This document shows, piece by piece, positions 42,764-51,459 of a stretch of DNA of 64,000 nt. The notes under the pieces were generated by a model. The model had not been told where the DNA came from. It did no database searches and worked only from the letters and a program-made list of their open reading frames with translations. Positions within the stretch are counted from its first letter, which is position 1, and the number at the start of each line of letters is the position of its first letter. Origin of the DNA: Flagellimonas chongwuensis (GTDB lineage: Bacteria; Bacteroidota; Bacteroidia; Flavobacteriales; Flavobacteriaceae); contig NZ_WYET01000001.1 in the NCBI RefSeq assembly GCF_013376415.1, forward strand, positions 744,001 through 808,000, read 5' to 3'. The position numbers and the translations under genes are program-made.

Positions 42764-43279
42764 CTATCTGCTACAAATCTCACTTATTTTGGCAAAATCT
42801 GGCGGACCAGGGGGTAATCCTCCTAGTTCTTCGAACATCGATTCCAGTCCCGCAGGGAATACGCTCAATATAGTTTTGCAATCTTGGTCTCCAACGACTT
42901 TCCAAGTATGGGGCACGTTTTTTGGGGCAAAGGCCAAATCACCTGCCTTTAAGATTGTAGTTTCATCACCAACGGTAACCTCGAGTTCGCCCTCTAATAC
43001 CTTAAAGATTTCGTCTTCGTTCGTATGAACGTGTGGAGGGATCATGGTTCCGGGTGGATTTACCTCTTCAATTAACGTAAATTGGCCGTTGGTATCGGCT
43101 CCTGTAAGTTTGAAGGTTTGTTGGTCGCCGATGACATTCACTTGTTTGCCTTCCCCATTCTTAACGATTTTAGGGTTTAAGGTTTTTTCATCTTTTGAAG
43201 AAAAGTGTGCAAATGCCGGTAATGAAGCAAGTGCAGCAGCCGAGAGGGCACTACGTTTTAAAAAATCATTTCTATTCAT
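42764..43279 (-). CDS. exported cupin-domain protein
   Basis: 171 residues from ATG 43279. The N-terminus (NRNDFLKRSALSAAALASLPAFA) is a signal sequence in the style of Bacteroidetes twin-arginine-like or Sec leaders (only one Arg-Lys pair near the h-region). The body is a single cupin barrel: PPHVHTNEDEIFKVLEGEL (motif 1 with two His and Glu) and PKNVPHTWKV (motif 2 His), so it should bind a metal. Quercetinase-like or binding function; substrate unknown. A 21-bp palindrome lies 17 bases before the start. Confidence 0.87.
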   Translation of the reverse strand: MNRNDFLKRSALSAAALASLPAFAHFSSKDEKTLNPKIVKNGEGKQVNVIGDQQTFKLTGADTNGQFTLIEEVNPPGTMIPPHVHTNEDEIFKVLEGELEVTVGDETTILKAGDLAFAPKNVPHTWKVVGDQDCKTILSVFPAGLESMFEELGGLPPGPPDFAKISEICSR

Positions 43280-43295
43280 CATATAGTTTGTTTGG

Positions 43296-43316
43296 TTACG
43301 TAATTAAATTACGTAA
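43296..43316. promoter_or_regulatory. perfect 21-bp palindrome upstream of the cupin gene
   Basis: TTACGTAATT (43296-43305) and its exact complement AATTACGTAA (43307-43316) flank one A. The centre AATTAAATT is like that of MarR/OhrR-type operators. No T run, so an operator is more likely than a terminator. The regulator is unknown. Confidence 0.6.
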
Positions 43317-43386
43317 AAACTTGATAATATGATAATTAATTGATTGTGGCAGGTATTCTTTTCTGTATAATCGGAGGATTATGGTC

Positions 43387-44373
43387 TTATAAAACCATCA
43401 AATTACATCCTCTAATATCCGAATCATCAAAACGACCCAAAACTTCAAAGGTTCCATTTGGGTGTATTTTCCCAAGATCTTGGGTAGCGATAAAGGAGCA
43501 GGAATATAGGTTCGCCAAATCGATCACATTGATCCCTCCTGTTTTTCCGTGGGGTTGAATGCTTAGCGGGTCTTCGGTATCACGTGTTAGGATTTTCATC
43601 CAAGGAGGTGTTTCAAAAATTCCGCTGCCTTTGGAATATCCCTGTGACAACAATTCCGTCATTCCGTATTCTGAGTGGATATGTTCAACACCAAGCCCTT
43701 TTTTTAGAGTTCGATGGAGTTCCTCCCGAATCAGTTCTTTCCGACGCCCTTTCATACCTCCTGTTTCCATTACTATGGTGTTTTTTAAGGAAAGTGGAGA
43801 TGCTTCAGCGAGGTCCAAAAGTGCAAAGGAAACTCCAACAAGCAACGTTTTGGTGCCTTTTTGCTCCAGGTGCTTTAACTTATCACGAAGCTCATCAAGG
43901 TTATGAAGATAAAATCCACTACTGGGGTGTCCGGATTGCTCGATTAAGCTATTTACCATATAAATTAATGAAGAACCTTCTCTTTCCAAATAGGAGGGTA
44001 AAAGAGCTAGAATACAGAAATCTTTGGGTTTTCCGTAAAAAAGTTCAAACGCTCGTAAAAAACTTTCTTCATAAAGACCGATATGAGGAACGAAATGTTT
44101 GCTAGTAGTGCTTTGCGTGGTTCCGCTGCTGGTAAAGATGGTCTGTGACTCTTTTTGAGTTGAAATAACCCTATGTGTCTTAAAGAAGGAAATGGGCAGG
44201 AATGGTATTTCCAAAGTGGTTGAAACACTTTGAGGAGACTTTCTTAAATGGATACAAAAGTCCCTGTACACCCCATTGTTTTCGTATTGAAACTTGAAAA
44301 TATCCAATGCGACTTCTTCAAATTCGTCCGCATTGTTGATATTGAAAATCCGATGGGTATCAAACTGCTTCAT
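43387..44373 (-). CDS. LuxE-like acyl-protein synthetase family protein
   Basis: 328 residues, ANL-like adenylating fold related to LuxE (fatty-acyl transfer enzyme of luminescence). Visible: the AMP-binding loop TIFTSSGTTQSTTSKHF (about 80-96), GVSFALLDLAEA, METGGMKGRRKELIREEL and HSEYGMTELLSQGYS with the conserved YGMTE. In Flavobacteriia this gene is common without lux genes, so it is not luminescence; role perhaps in activating an acyl group. Single gene. Confidence 0.88.
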   Translation of the reverse strand: MKQFDTHRIFNINNADEFEEVALDIFKFQYENNGVYRDFCIHLRKSPQSVSTTLEIPFLPISFFKTHRVISTQKESQTIFTSSGTTQSTTSKHFVPHIGLYEESFLRAFELFYGKPKDFCILALLPSYLEREGSSLIYMVNSLIEQSGHPSSGFYLHNLDELRDKLKHLEQKGTKTLLVGVSFALLDLAEASPLSLKNTIVMETGGMKGRRKELIREELHRTLKKGLGVEHIHSEYGMTELLSQGYSKGSGIFETPPWMKILTRDTEDPLSIQPHGKTGGINVIDLANLYSCSFIATQDLGKIHPNGTFEVLGRFDDSDIRGCNLMVL

Positions 44374-44399
44374 TGTGAATCAAAAGTACCCAAAAATAA

Positions 44400-44424
44400 A
44401 AAAGCCCTTCGGGAAAAGGGCTTA
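44400..44424 (-). terminator. terminator of the small T9SS-domain gene
   Basis: Stem AAGCCCTT/AAGGGCTT; on the minus strand it is followed by TTTTTTATTTTTG. Confidence 0.75.
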
Positions 44425-44446
44425 AAATGTAATATGCTGTTTGATT

Positions 44447-44770
44447 TTATTTGACGACCAGTTTTCGGGTCATTGTTTTTTTCTGTTCCGTAACCTGGAG
44501 TACGTAAACGCCAGGTACCAGTCGGGAAATGTCCAAAGTATTGGTACTGATTCTTTCCGTTAGCACTACTTCACCAAAAACATCATAAATTTTAATCTCT
44601 TTAGTACCGTTGGTTTCTGTAGAGATGTATACCTCATTGCCATAAGCTGGATTCGGGTACATTTTAAAACCCTTGAGCTCCTGTACGGGCTCATTGTTAA
44701 CTGTAACTAGGTCTTGACCGAATGAGAGTAGTGGTAAAGCCATAAGTAAAACAAAGTAGATTTTCTTCAT
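44447..44770 (-). CDS. minimal T9SS sorting-domain protein
   Basis: 107 residues from ATG 44770. A signal peptide ends at LSFGQ (about residue 18), then about 15 residues, then a full type A T9SS C-terminal domain: GFKMYPNPAYGNEVYIS, IYDVFGEVVL, ISRLVPGVYVLQV and MTRKLVVK. There is essentially no cargo domain. It would be exported by the type IX machine as little more than its own sorting signal. The paralogue at 44917 has the same design. Confidence 0.88.
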   Translation of the reverse strand: MKKIYFVLLMALPLLSFGQDLVTVNNEPVQELKGFKMYPNPAYGNEVYISTETNGTKEIKIYDVFGEVVLTERISTNTLDISRLVPGVYVLQVTEQKKTMTRKLVVK

Positions 44771-44916
44771 GCAAGCTGATTTGGGGTCTATGTGCATGAT
44801 AAAAGTAGGTAAACAGGATATTGTTGACTATTTTATGTTGTGAAAGTACTAAAATGGGTGGTAAAGCGTTGAAAGCTGTGGTATATGGTTGGCGAAAAGC
44901 CGTGAAAATCGGGGAA

Positions 44917-45228
44917 CTACTTCACAATGAGCTTTCTAGTAGCTACCTTGTTGTGTTCAAAAACCCTTAAAATATAAACTCCTTTGCTTAGGTTTGATAG
45001 GTTGAGCTCTCTACCTAAGATGGTGGTCTCAAGGACTTGTGTGCCCAATACATCAAAAACCAGAATTTTCTTTGGAGCGTTTTCTTTGGTTTCTATATAA
45101 ACCTTGCCTTGGGTAACAGGGTTGGGATACATCTTAAATCCGTCAATATCTGCACTTGAACTGGCGCTTTGCTGAGAAAACCCAAGTGAACAGATAAAAA
45201 AGAAAATGACGAAGTAAAAGTGCTTCAT
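44917..45228 (-). CDS. minimal T9SS sorting-domain protein (paralogue)
   Basis: 103 residues: signal peptide to LGFSQ (about residue 18), a Ser-rich linker of about 9 residues, and a type A sorting domain (GFKMYPNPVTQGKVYIET, VFDVLGTQVLET, LSNLSKGVYILRV, ATRKLIVK). Same architecture as the neighbouring 44447-44770 gene, from which it is separated by 146 bp; probably an old tandem duplication. Has a promoter box at 45256-45263. Confidence 0.88.
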   Translation of the reverse strand: MKHFYFVIFFFICSLGFSQQSASSSADIDGFKMYPNPVTQGKVYIETKENAPKKILVFDVLGTQVLETTILGRELNLSNLSKGVYILRVFEHNKVATRKLIVK

Positions 45229-45255
45229 ACGTTAATGGTTGCAAACGGTATGCCA

Positions 45256-45263
45256 CAAATATA
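45256..45263 (-). promoter_or_regulatory. -7 box (TATATTTG on minus strand)
   Basis: Complement of CAAATATA, 27 bases before the small T9SS-domain gene. Confidence 0.5.
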
Positions 45264-45334
45264 TAAAAATAGTGATGCGATTGTTGAACCATTTGACGAT
45301 TAGGGCATTACTTTTCGATGAAATGCAAAAAAGA

Positions 45335-45356
45335 AGCCCCCGACATAGCGGGGGCT
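45335..45356 (-). terminator. terminator of the TonB receptor-lipoprotein operon
   Basis: Perfect stem AGCCCCCG/CGGGGGCT; on the minus strand followed by TCTTTTTTGC. Confidence 0.85.
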
Positions 45357-45386
45357 CTTAAAATATAAGTGTCTGACCAATCTTGA

Positions 45387-48140
45387 TTAGTTGGCCCAGT
45401 CAAAGATTGTTAGGTCTACTGTAGCAGCAGCATCATATGCTTCGGCTGGATCAGCATCTGCACCTTCAATTTGAACGTTGGCCAATGGACCAGCATCGCT
45501 CATCAATACAGAAGTGTCATATCCAACCAAAGAAAGTCCTGTAATGGTTGCACCAGATTCTTTTTTGAACTGAAGGGCTGTACCACCAACCGTGGAAACA
45601 GCGGTCAAGTTGACCAAATTTGGGTTTTCGTTAGCACCATCGGCTTCAACAACGGTAGAGAAGCCAGAAGTATGGTATACATAAGCATTGGTCAATGTAC
45701 CGTTCCATCCTTCTGTCCAGTCAATAGCGTCATCTTCGTTGTTTTCCAAGTAGAAGTTGGAAGCGGAAACGGTTCCACCAAAGAACTCAACACCGTCGTC
45801 TGTTCCATTTTTGATGGCAACATTATCGATTGTTGTTCCAGAACCTACTGCATAAAGTGTAAGGCCATTATACTGAGATTCGGTGCTAATCTGCGCACCG
45901 GCATAGTTAATGATCAAGTATTCGATGCTACCTGAATTGTCATCATCTTCAGTACCACCATAAAGAATACCTCCAACCTCAGCTTCGGCATCCACACCTT
46001 CGGTAGTAGTAGCTTTACCGGCAATTACCAAACCACCCCAGTCACCAGGAGTTGTGTTGGATGAGGTCATAACAACAGGATTAGCAGCAGTACCCTGTAC
46101 ATTGATTGTACCTCCTTTTTGAACCACAATGTATGTTTTGGTTTCGTCACCATTTTCAACATCGGCAATGATGGTTGTTCCAGCAGGGATGTTCAAAGTA
46201 GCTCCATCTTCAACACTGAAAGATTGGTTCAAGTAGTAAGTTACATCAGCATCCAATGTAAGTGTAGAGTTAAGGGAACCTGTCAACGTAGCAGATTGTG
46301 CTTCAGCATTTCCTGTAGCCCAAGTAAATGTATTGATGTCAACAGAGGCAACAGCAGCATAAGTTTCTGCTGGGTTGGCATCGGCGCCTTCAATTTGAAC
46401 ATTGGCCAATGGACCAGCGTCGCTCATCAATACTGATGTATCATATCCGTCTAGAGAAAGTCCTGTAATGGTTGCTCCGGATTCTTTTTTGAACTGAAGA
46501 GCTGTACCACCAACTGTGGAAACAGCGGTCAAGTTAACCAAGCTTGGGTTTCCATTGGCACCATCGGCTTCAACAACAGTGGAGAAACCAGCTGTGTGCA
46601 ATACGTAAGCATTGGTCAATGTACCGTTCCATCCTTCTGTCCAGTCAATAGCGTCATCTTCGTTGTTTTCCAAATAGAAGTTGGAAGCGGAAACGGTTCC
46701 ACCGAAGAACTCAACACCATCATCGGTACCGTTCAAGATAGCCACGTTATCAATTGTGGTTCCAGAACCTACAGCGTAAAGGGTAAGACCATTATACTGA
46801 GATTCAGTGCTGATCTGCGCACCAGCGTAGTTAATGATCAAGTATTCAATGCTACCAGAGTTGTCCGCATCGTTTGTTCCACCGTAGATGATACCACCTA
46901 CTTCGGCTTCGGCATCTACACCTTCGGTAGTAGTTGCATCACCAGCGATTACCAATCCGCCCCAATCACCTGGTTCTTCGTTGGAAGAAGTCATAACAAC
47001 AGGGTCGGTAGCAGTACCTTGAATATCGATCATACCACCTTTTTGTACTACGATGTATGTTTTGGTTTCAGTGCCTTCCTCAACATCGGCAACGATTCTT
47101 GTTCCAGCAGGAATAGTCAATGTAGCACCGGATTCTACGCTAAAGCTTCCTTCCAAAAAGTAGTCTACAGCGGGATCCAAAGTTAAATCGGAAGTTAGGG
47201 AACCTGTCAATTTGCTTTCTTCGATCACAAGTGCAGAGTTTACCCATCCAAACATTTCTACATCAACTGTGGCATCACCAACGTAAGATAGGTTGGGATT
47301 GGCATCTGCTCCTTCAATTTGAACGTTGGCCAATGGACCAGCGTCGCTCATCAATACAGATGTATCGTATCCGTTCAAAGAAAGTCCTGTAATGGTTGCT
47401 CCAGATTCTTTTTTAAACTGAAGGGCTGTACCTCCAACTGAAGAAACAGCGGTCAAATTAACCAAACTTGGGTTTTTGTTCTCTCCATCTGCTTCAACAA
47501 CAGTAGAGAATCCAGAAGTGTGAACTACATAAGCGTTTGTCAATGTACCGTTCCATCCTTCAGTCCAGTCGATAGCATCATCTTCGTTGTTTTCTAAATA
47601 GAAGTTGGATGCGGAAACAGTTCCACCGAAGAACTCAACACCATCATCGGTACCGTTAAGTACGGCAACGTTACTTATTGTTGTACCTGAACCAACAGCG
47701 TAAAGGGTTAGACCGTTGTACTGAGATTCTGTACTGATTTGAGCACCAGCGTAGTTAATGATCAAGTAATCAATGCTACCAGAGTTGTCGGCATCGTCAG
47801 TACCTCCATAGATGATACCGCCTACTTCAGCTTCGGCATCCACACCTTCGGTAGTGGTTGCGTTACCGGCAAGAATTAAACCACCCCAGTCACCTGGCTC
47901 TTCGTTTGCAGAAGTAAGGATAACAGGGTTGGCCTCGGTACCTTGAACATCGATCATACCTCCTTTTTGTACAACGATGTAAGTTTTGGTTTCGGTACCA
48001 TCTTCAACCTCGGCTGTAATTGTTGTTCCAGCAGGGATGGTCAAAGTAGCTCCAGACTCCACACTAAAAGAACCTTGTAGAACATAAGTCTCAGCTGGGT
48101 CTAGGGTCATATCCTCGGATATTGAACCTGTAAGCGTTGT
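45387..48140 (-). repeat. three tandem 924-bp direct repeats
   Basis: Units at about 47217-48140, 46293-47216 and 45387-46292 (last one slightly short). The same 10-base landmark CAATTTGAAC (45467, 46391, 47315) recurs at exactly 924 bp twice. Long stretches are near identical at DNA level, so copy number may vary by recombination and short-read assemblies may collapse it. Confidence 0.9.
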
Positions 48141-48329
48141 AGCTGGATTTTCACATGGCTCGCAAGAACCACCACAGTCTACACCTGTTTCATCCCCGTT
48201 TTGGATATTGTCATCACAGGTAGGCGTGGTTGGATTGTCCCCGCCATTATCGTCACCACTACAGCTGGTAAAAACCAGTGCCATTGTGGCCAGTGATAAC
48301 ATTGAAATTTTCAAAATTTTCGTTTTCAT
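45387..48329 (-). CDS. surface lipoprotein with three 308-residue repeats
   Basis: 980 residues. Lipobox VFTSC with Cys23 followed by SGDDNGGD, an acidic tail of the kind linked to surface export in Bacteroidetes. A small cysteine module (CDDNIQNGDETGVDCGGSC, about 38-56) precedes three tandem repeats starting near 64, 372 and 680. Each begins LTGS..LTLD, then a beta-helix-like part with SFSVESGATLTIPAGT, NPVVMTSSNEEPGDWGGL, GSGTTIDNVAILNGTDDGVEFFGGTVS and NEDDAIDWTEGWNGTLTNAYV. Right-handed beta-helix folds of this sort bind ligands at the surface. Partner of the TonB receptor 48 bp upstream; phosphate link inferred from the neighbouring PhoBR-like system. Confidence 0.85.
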   Translation of the reverse strand: MKTKILKISMLSLATMALVFTSCSGDDNGGDNPTTPTCDDNIQNGDETGVDCGGSCEPCENPATTLTGSISEDMTLDPAETYVLQGSFSVESGATLTIPAGTTITAEVEDGTETKTYIVVQKGGMIDVQGTEANPVILTSANEEPGDWGGLILAGNATTTEGVDAEAEVGGIIYGGTDDADNSGSIDYLIINYAGAQISTESQYNGLTLYAVGSGTTISNVAVLNGTDDGVEFFGGTVSASNFYLENNEDDAIDWTEGWNGTLTNAYVVHTSGFSTVVEADGENKNPSLVNLTAVSSVGGTALQFKKESGATITGLSLNGYDTSVLMSDAGPLANVQIEGADANPNLSYVGDATVDVEMFGWVNSALVIEESKLTGSLTSDLTLDPAVDYFLEGSFSVESGATLTIPAGTRIVADVEEGTETKTYIVVQKGGMIDIQGTATDPVVMTSSNEEPGDWGGLVIAGDATTTEGVDAEAEVGGIIYGGTNDADNSGSIEYLIINYAGAQISTESQYNGLTLYAVGSGTTIDNVAILNGTDDGVEFFGGTVSASNFYLENNEDDAIDWTEGWNGTLTNAYVLHTAGFSTVVEADGANGNPSLVNLTAVSTVGGTALQFKKESGATITGLSLDGYDTSVLMSDAGPLANVQIEGADANPAETYAAVASVDINTFTWATGNAEAQSATLTGSLNSTLTLDADVTYYLNQSFSVEDGATLNIPAGTTIIADVENGDETKTYIVVQKGGTINVQGTAANPVVMTSSNTTPGDWGGLVIAGKATTTEGVDAEAEVGGILYGGTEDDDNSGSIEYLIINYAGAQISTESQYNGLTLYAVGSGTTIDNVAIKNGTDDGVEFFGGTVSASNFYLENNEDDAIDWTEGWNGTLTNAYVYHTSGFSTVVEADGANENPNLVNLTAVSTVGGTALQFKKESGATITGLSLVGYDTSVLMSDAGPLANVQIEGADADPAEAYDAAATVDLTIFDWAN

Positions 48330-48377
48330 AAATGAAATGGATTTAGATTAATTATTAGACTACTGTATTGATTAGCG

Positions 48378-51281
48378 TTAAAAGGTATATTTAAGTCCAA
48401 GGCTAAATGTTCTGCCCAAAGTATAAGAGCGAACTACATCGGTAATAGTCTCCCTTTGTGGGGCTCCTGGGCCCAAACGTACTTCCCTGTCATCTGAAAA
48501 TGCTTCCAATTCTGCTCTGCTTTCAGAAGTCAAGTAGTTTATGGACTGTTCTATTTTTGGATTTAACAAGTTTTGTCCGGATAACGATACTTGAAAGTTT
48601 TGTCCAAACTGCTTACTGATTTTCGAGTTCAACACAACGAATCCTTTTTCCAAAATGGCATCATTATAACGGGTATCCCAATCTTCTTGAGCTCTTGCAA
48701 ATCCCATGGCAAAAATCTTGTCCGAAGCATAGCTTGCTGATACGTTGGCCACCCAATTGTTAGAGGTTTCCAAGTTTAAACTACTGTTCATGATCCAATC
48801 GGAAGCACCTTGTAGGGGGGCATTTTTATTGGTTCCGTATCTAAAGGTTTCTATAATTGCACCTTCTTCCGTGGTTCTTTCGATAAGGTCTTGCTCGTGC
48901 CACATTCTACTGGCGTTTAGTACCAAACTTAGTGTTGGTCCTAATGGGTTGCCGTTCTCATCGTTCATTTCAGGAGTGATGATATCTATTTTGGATTCTA
49001 TCTCGATACCATAGATAGTGGCTTCTTCCCCTGTGTTTCTGAAGGTGAACAAGGCACCATCGGAACCACGTGCGCGTACTTTGTTGATGGGGTCTTCTAT
49101 GCTTTTATAAAACAAGGAAGCAGAAATCAGCTGGCCCCTGGTTGGGAAGAACTCCCATTTAAGGTCAAAGTTGTTGGAGAACGAAGCTTCCAATGCATTA
49201 TCTCCAACAGTACCAAAAACTTGTTGCCCTGTGGGGGAAATGTATCTAAAAGGAGCAATTTCCTTAAACTCTGGAAGTGTAATACTACGGCTGGCAGCAA
49301 AACGAAGGGCATGCTCTTCATTAAGTGCATATTTTATGTTCAAACTAGGATAAACGTTGGTATAATCCCTTGAAACGGAACCAACTTCACCACCAGGTGC
49401 ATTGGCCACATCATAGTTTACTACGATTTCATCTTGTTGCGCCCTAAGGCCGGCGTTAAAGTTCCAGTTTCCAAATCCAACATTAAAAAGAGCAAACCCT
49501 GCAATGGATTCATACTCGCCGGTATATTCATCCTTTACTTCTCCAGCTTCGTTGGATTGGAAAGCGATAATTTCCAAAATATTGTTATTGAAGTTGGCAT
49601 CTGTAAAAATCTGATCAAGATCATCCAATGAAGTGGAGCTTGGTCTATTGTCATCTACGTTGGAAACTCCATAAAAAGTAGATTCAAAATCTCTTGTCTT
49701 TTTTCTATAGTTCGCCCCAAGGTCAATGTAAAATTTTTTATTTTCTTCATCAATGATTTTCAGCCTATCTTTTAAGAGACCGTTGTACTCTTCATCATCA
49801 ATTGTCTGGGAAAGTTTTCTTGATTCAAAGGCACTGTTTTCGTAGAGAAAAGCATTTACGGGGTCTGAGGTAAAGTTGATGATGTTACGAATCCTGTTCG
49901 GCTCATCGGCGTTAAGTTTGTTATAACTAACGGCCCAGTCCAATACATTTTTTTCTCCAAACTTGTGGTTACCGATCAATTGGGTAACAAACAAACGGGT
50001 CTGCTTGGTGTTCTGATCTCTTAAAAAATCAGAAAAATCTCCAATGGTCTCTTCCTGAATGTTACCAAAACCGTTTCTACCTCCTTCTGATACTACATCA
50101 TTTAAGGTATTTACAAAAAGTGTAACAGATTTTATTATGTTTTTATCATCTTGGTAGGTAAGGTCCAACATGGCATTGTTTACATGCTCTGTTTCCCATT
50201 GTTGAAAATCTGTAATGGAGTCTGTAACGGTGACCTGATCATAAATCAAAAATTCGCCAGGGCTGTAATATTTATGATTTTTGGAGTTGGACAATGTACC
50301 GAACACCTTGAACTTGTTGTCAAAAAAGGATTTTCCACCACTAATGTTGACGCCCATATTGGCTGGCGTTTCAACGGTACTGGCGTCCCATGATTGGTTG
50401 GTGATTTGATCTCTGATATCGATATCGGTATCGTAAAATCCGAGAGAGGTATCTTCGTAGTTTGCTGTTACCTTAAAACCTTGCCCGTCCGAACCATCGC
50501 CAATAGCATTGGTGTTGGCTCCAATGGAAACACCCACTTCCAATTCACTGGTTCCGGACAATTCCCTTGAGGCAATATTTATATTACCGGAAGCTTGGTC
50601 GGCAGAAGTGGCAGCAGAATAGGTTTTGCTAATACTCACGTTTTGGATTACCCTAGTTGGGAACAAGCCAAGGTCTATGTTCTTTTTCTCGATGTCATCG
50701 GATGGAATAGGAAGACCATTAAAGGTAGTGGTCAAATATCTATCTCCAAGACCACGAACAAATACATCTCCAGAAGCTTCACTTTCAGTAACGCCGGAGA
50801 TTTTAGTAGCGGCAGATTTTACATCGGAGATTCCTAAATTTCCCAATTCTACGGCACCAATACTTTCTTTTATCTCAATTGCACGTTTTTGGTCCAATAG
50901 CAAGGCGGTTTCAGAATCTTTCCTGGCTACAGTGGTAACTACTACTTCATCTAGTGCCATTCCCTGTCCAGCACTCATTGGAACGTCTACGCTAGTAACT
51001 TTTCCAGCTTCTACTGTTACATTTGGGATTTCTACGGTTTCATAACCTAAATAACTATATACTAAAATGTAAGTGCCCGGGGCAATCCCGGAAATTTCAT
51101 AAAGGCCATCAAAATCGGAAGTAGTTCCAATAGTGGTCCCCTTAATTACCACATTGGCAAAAGCAAGTGGCTCATTGTTGTACTCTTGGTCGGTTAATTT
51201 ACCGACAATGCTACCCGTGGATTGCTGGGCGCTGCTCAGTGATGTTGCCAACAAGGCAAAAATCAGTAAAAAATATTTCAT
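48378..51281 (-). CDS. TonB-dependent receptor with carboxypeptidase-like domain
   Basis: Outer membrane active transporter, 967 residues from ATG 51281 (an upstream in-frame ATG at 51314 would spoil the signal peptide MKYFLLIFALLATSLSSAQ). A CarboxypepD_reg-like domain (TGSIVGKLTDQEYNNEPLAFANVVIKGT...), TonB box region (MALDEVVVTTVARKDSETALL), plug (GDVFVRGLGDRYLTTTFNGLPIPSDD) and barrel ending in TLGRTFSLGLKYTF. Co-transcribed with the repeat lipoprotein, and divergent from PhoB/PhoR-like genes across an 11-bp-phased repeat array; a phosphate or organophosphate substrate is a good guess. Confidence 0.92.
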   Translation of the reverse strand: MKYFLLIFALLATSLSSAQQSTGSIVGKLTDQEYNNEPLAFANVVIKGTTIGTTSDFDGLYEISGIAPGTYILVYSYLGYETVEIPNVTVEAGKVTSVDVPMSAGQGMALDEVVVTTVARKDSETALLLDQKRAIEIKESIGAVELGNLGISDVKSAATKISGVTESEASGDVFVRGLGDRYLTTTFNGLPIPSDDIEKKNIDLGLFPTRVIQNVSISKTYSAATSADQASGNINIASRELSGTSELEVGVSIGANTNAIGDGSDGQGFKVTANYEDTSLGFYDTDIDIRDQITNQSWDASTVETPANMGVNISGGKSFFDNKFKVFGTLSNSKNHKYYSPGEFLIYDQVTVTDSITDFQQWETEHVNNAMLDLTYQDDKNIIKSVTLFVNTLNDVVSEGGRNGFGNIQEETIGDFSDFLRDQNTKQTRLFVTQLIGNHKFGEKNVLDWAVSYNKLNADEPNRIRNIINFTSDPVNAFLYENSAFESRKLSQTIDDEEYNGLLKDRLKIIDEENKKFYIDLGANYRKKTRDFESTFYGVSNVDDNRPSSTSLDDLDQIFTDANFNNNILEIIAFQSNEAGEVKDEYTGEYESIAGFALFNVGFGNWNFNAGLRAQQDEIVVNYDVANAPGGEVGSVSRDYTNVYPSLNIKYALNEEHALRFAASRSITLPEFKEIAPFRYISPTGQQVFGTVGDNALEASFSNNFDLKWEFFPTRGQLISASLFYKSIEDPINKVRARGSDGALFTFRNTGEEATIYGIEIESKIDIITPEMNDENGNPLGPTLSLVLNASRMWHEQDLIERTTEEGAIIETFRYGTNKNAPLQGASDWIMNSSLNLETSNNWVANVSASYASDKIFAMGFARAQEDWDTRYNDAILEKGFVVLNSKISKQFGQNFQVSLSGQNLLNPKIEQSINYLTSESRAELEAFSDDREVRLGPGAPQRETITDVVRSYTLGRTFSLGLKYTF

Positions 51282-51329
51282 TATCAGGTATATATTTGGC
51301 GCAAAGAACGCCACGGGTTGTAAAAGCCG

Positions 51330-51379
51330 TGTTAGTTGTATGTTAAGTGTTTATTTCAGTTTTGTTACAATAAGGTTAC
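51330..51379 (-). promoter_or_regulatory. Pho-box-like array of 11-bp-phased half-sites
   Basis: GTTAG (51331), GTTAA (51342), GTTAC (51364) and GTTAC (51375) fall at 11-bp steps with one degenerate phase at 51353. On the minus strand they read CTAACA, TTAACA, GTAACA and GTAACC, like the TT(A/C/T)A(C/T)A half-sites bound by PhoB/PhoP-type regulators. The nearest site lies 50 bp before the receptor start, just upstream of a weak -7-like sequence at 51302-51309. Confidence 0.6.
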
Positions 51380-51425
51380 TAGATTAAATCAACGTTAAGC
51401 GTTTATCCCGTAAGTGTATTATCTT

Positions 51426-51433
51426 TACATTTG
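51426..51433 (+). promoter_or_regulatory. -7 box TACATTTG of the PhoB-like gene
   Basis: Exact TAnnTTTG, 26 bases before ATG 51460. Confidence 0.6.
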
Positions 51434-51459
51434 GGCGTTTAACACAGAAATACCATCCC

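Noticed and set aside
43387..44373. LuxE-like gene as part of a luminescence operon
   Set aside because: No luxCDABG genes nearby; this family is common in non-luminous Flavobacteriia.
46596..47186. Antisense frame (196 aa) in the repeat lipoprotein
   Set aside because: The tandem repeats create mirrored open frames on the other strand; no signal or domain is visible.
45387..48140. Regular repeats as a possible CRISPR array
   Set aside because: Repeat length 924 bp, protein-coding and without spacers; not CRISPR.
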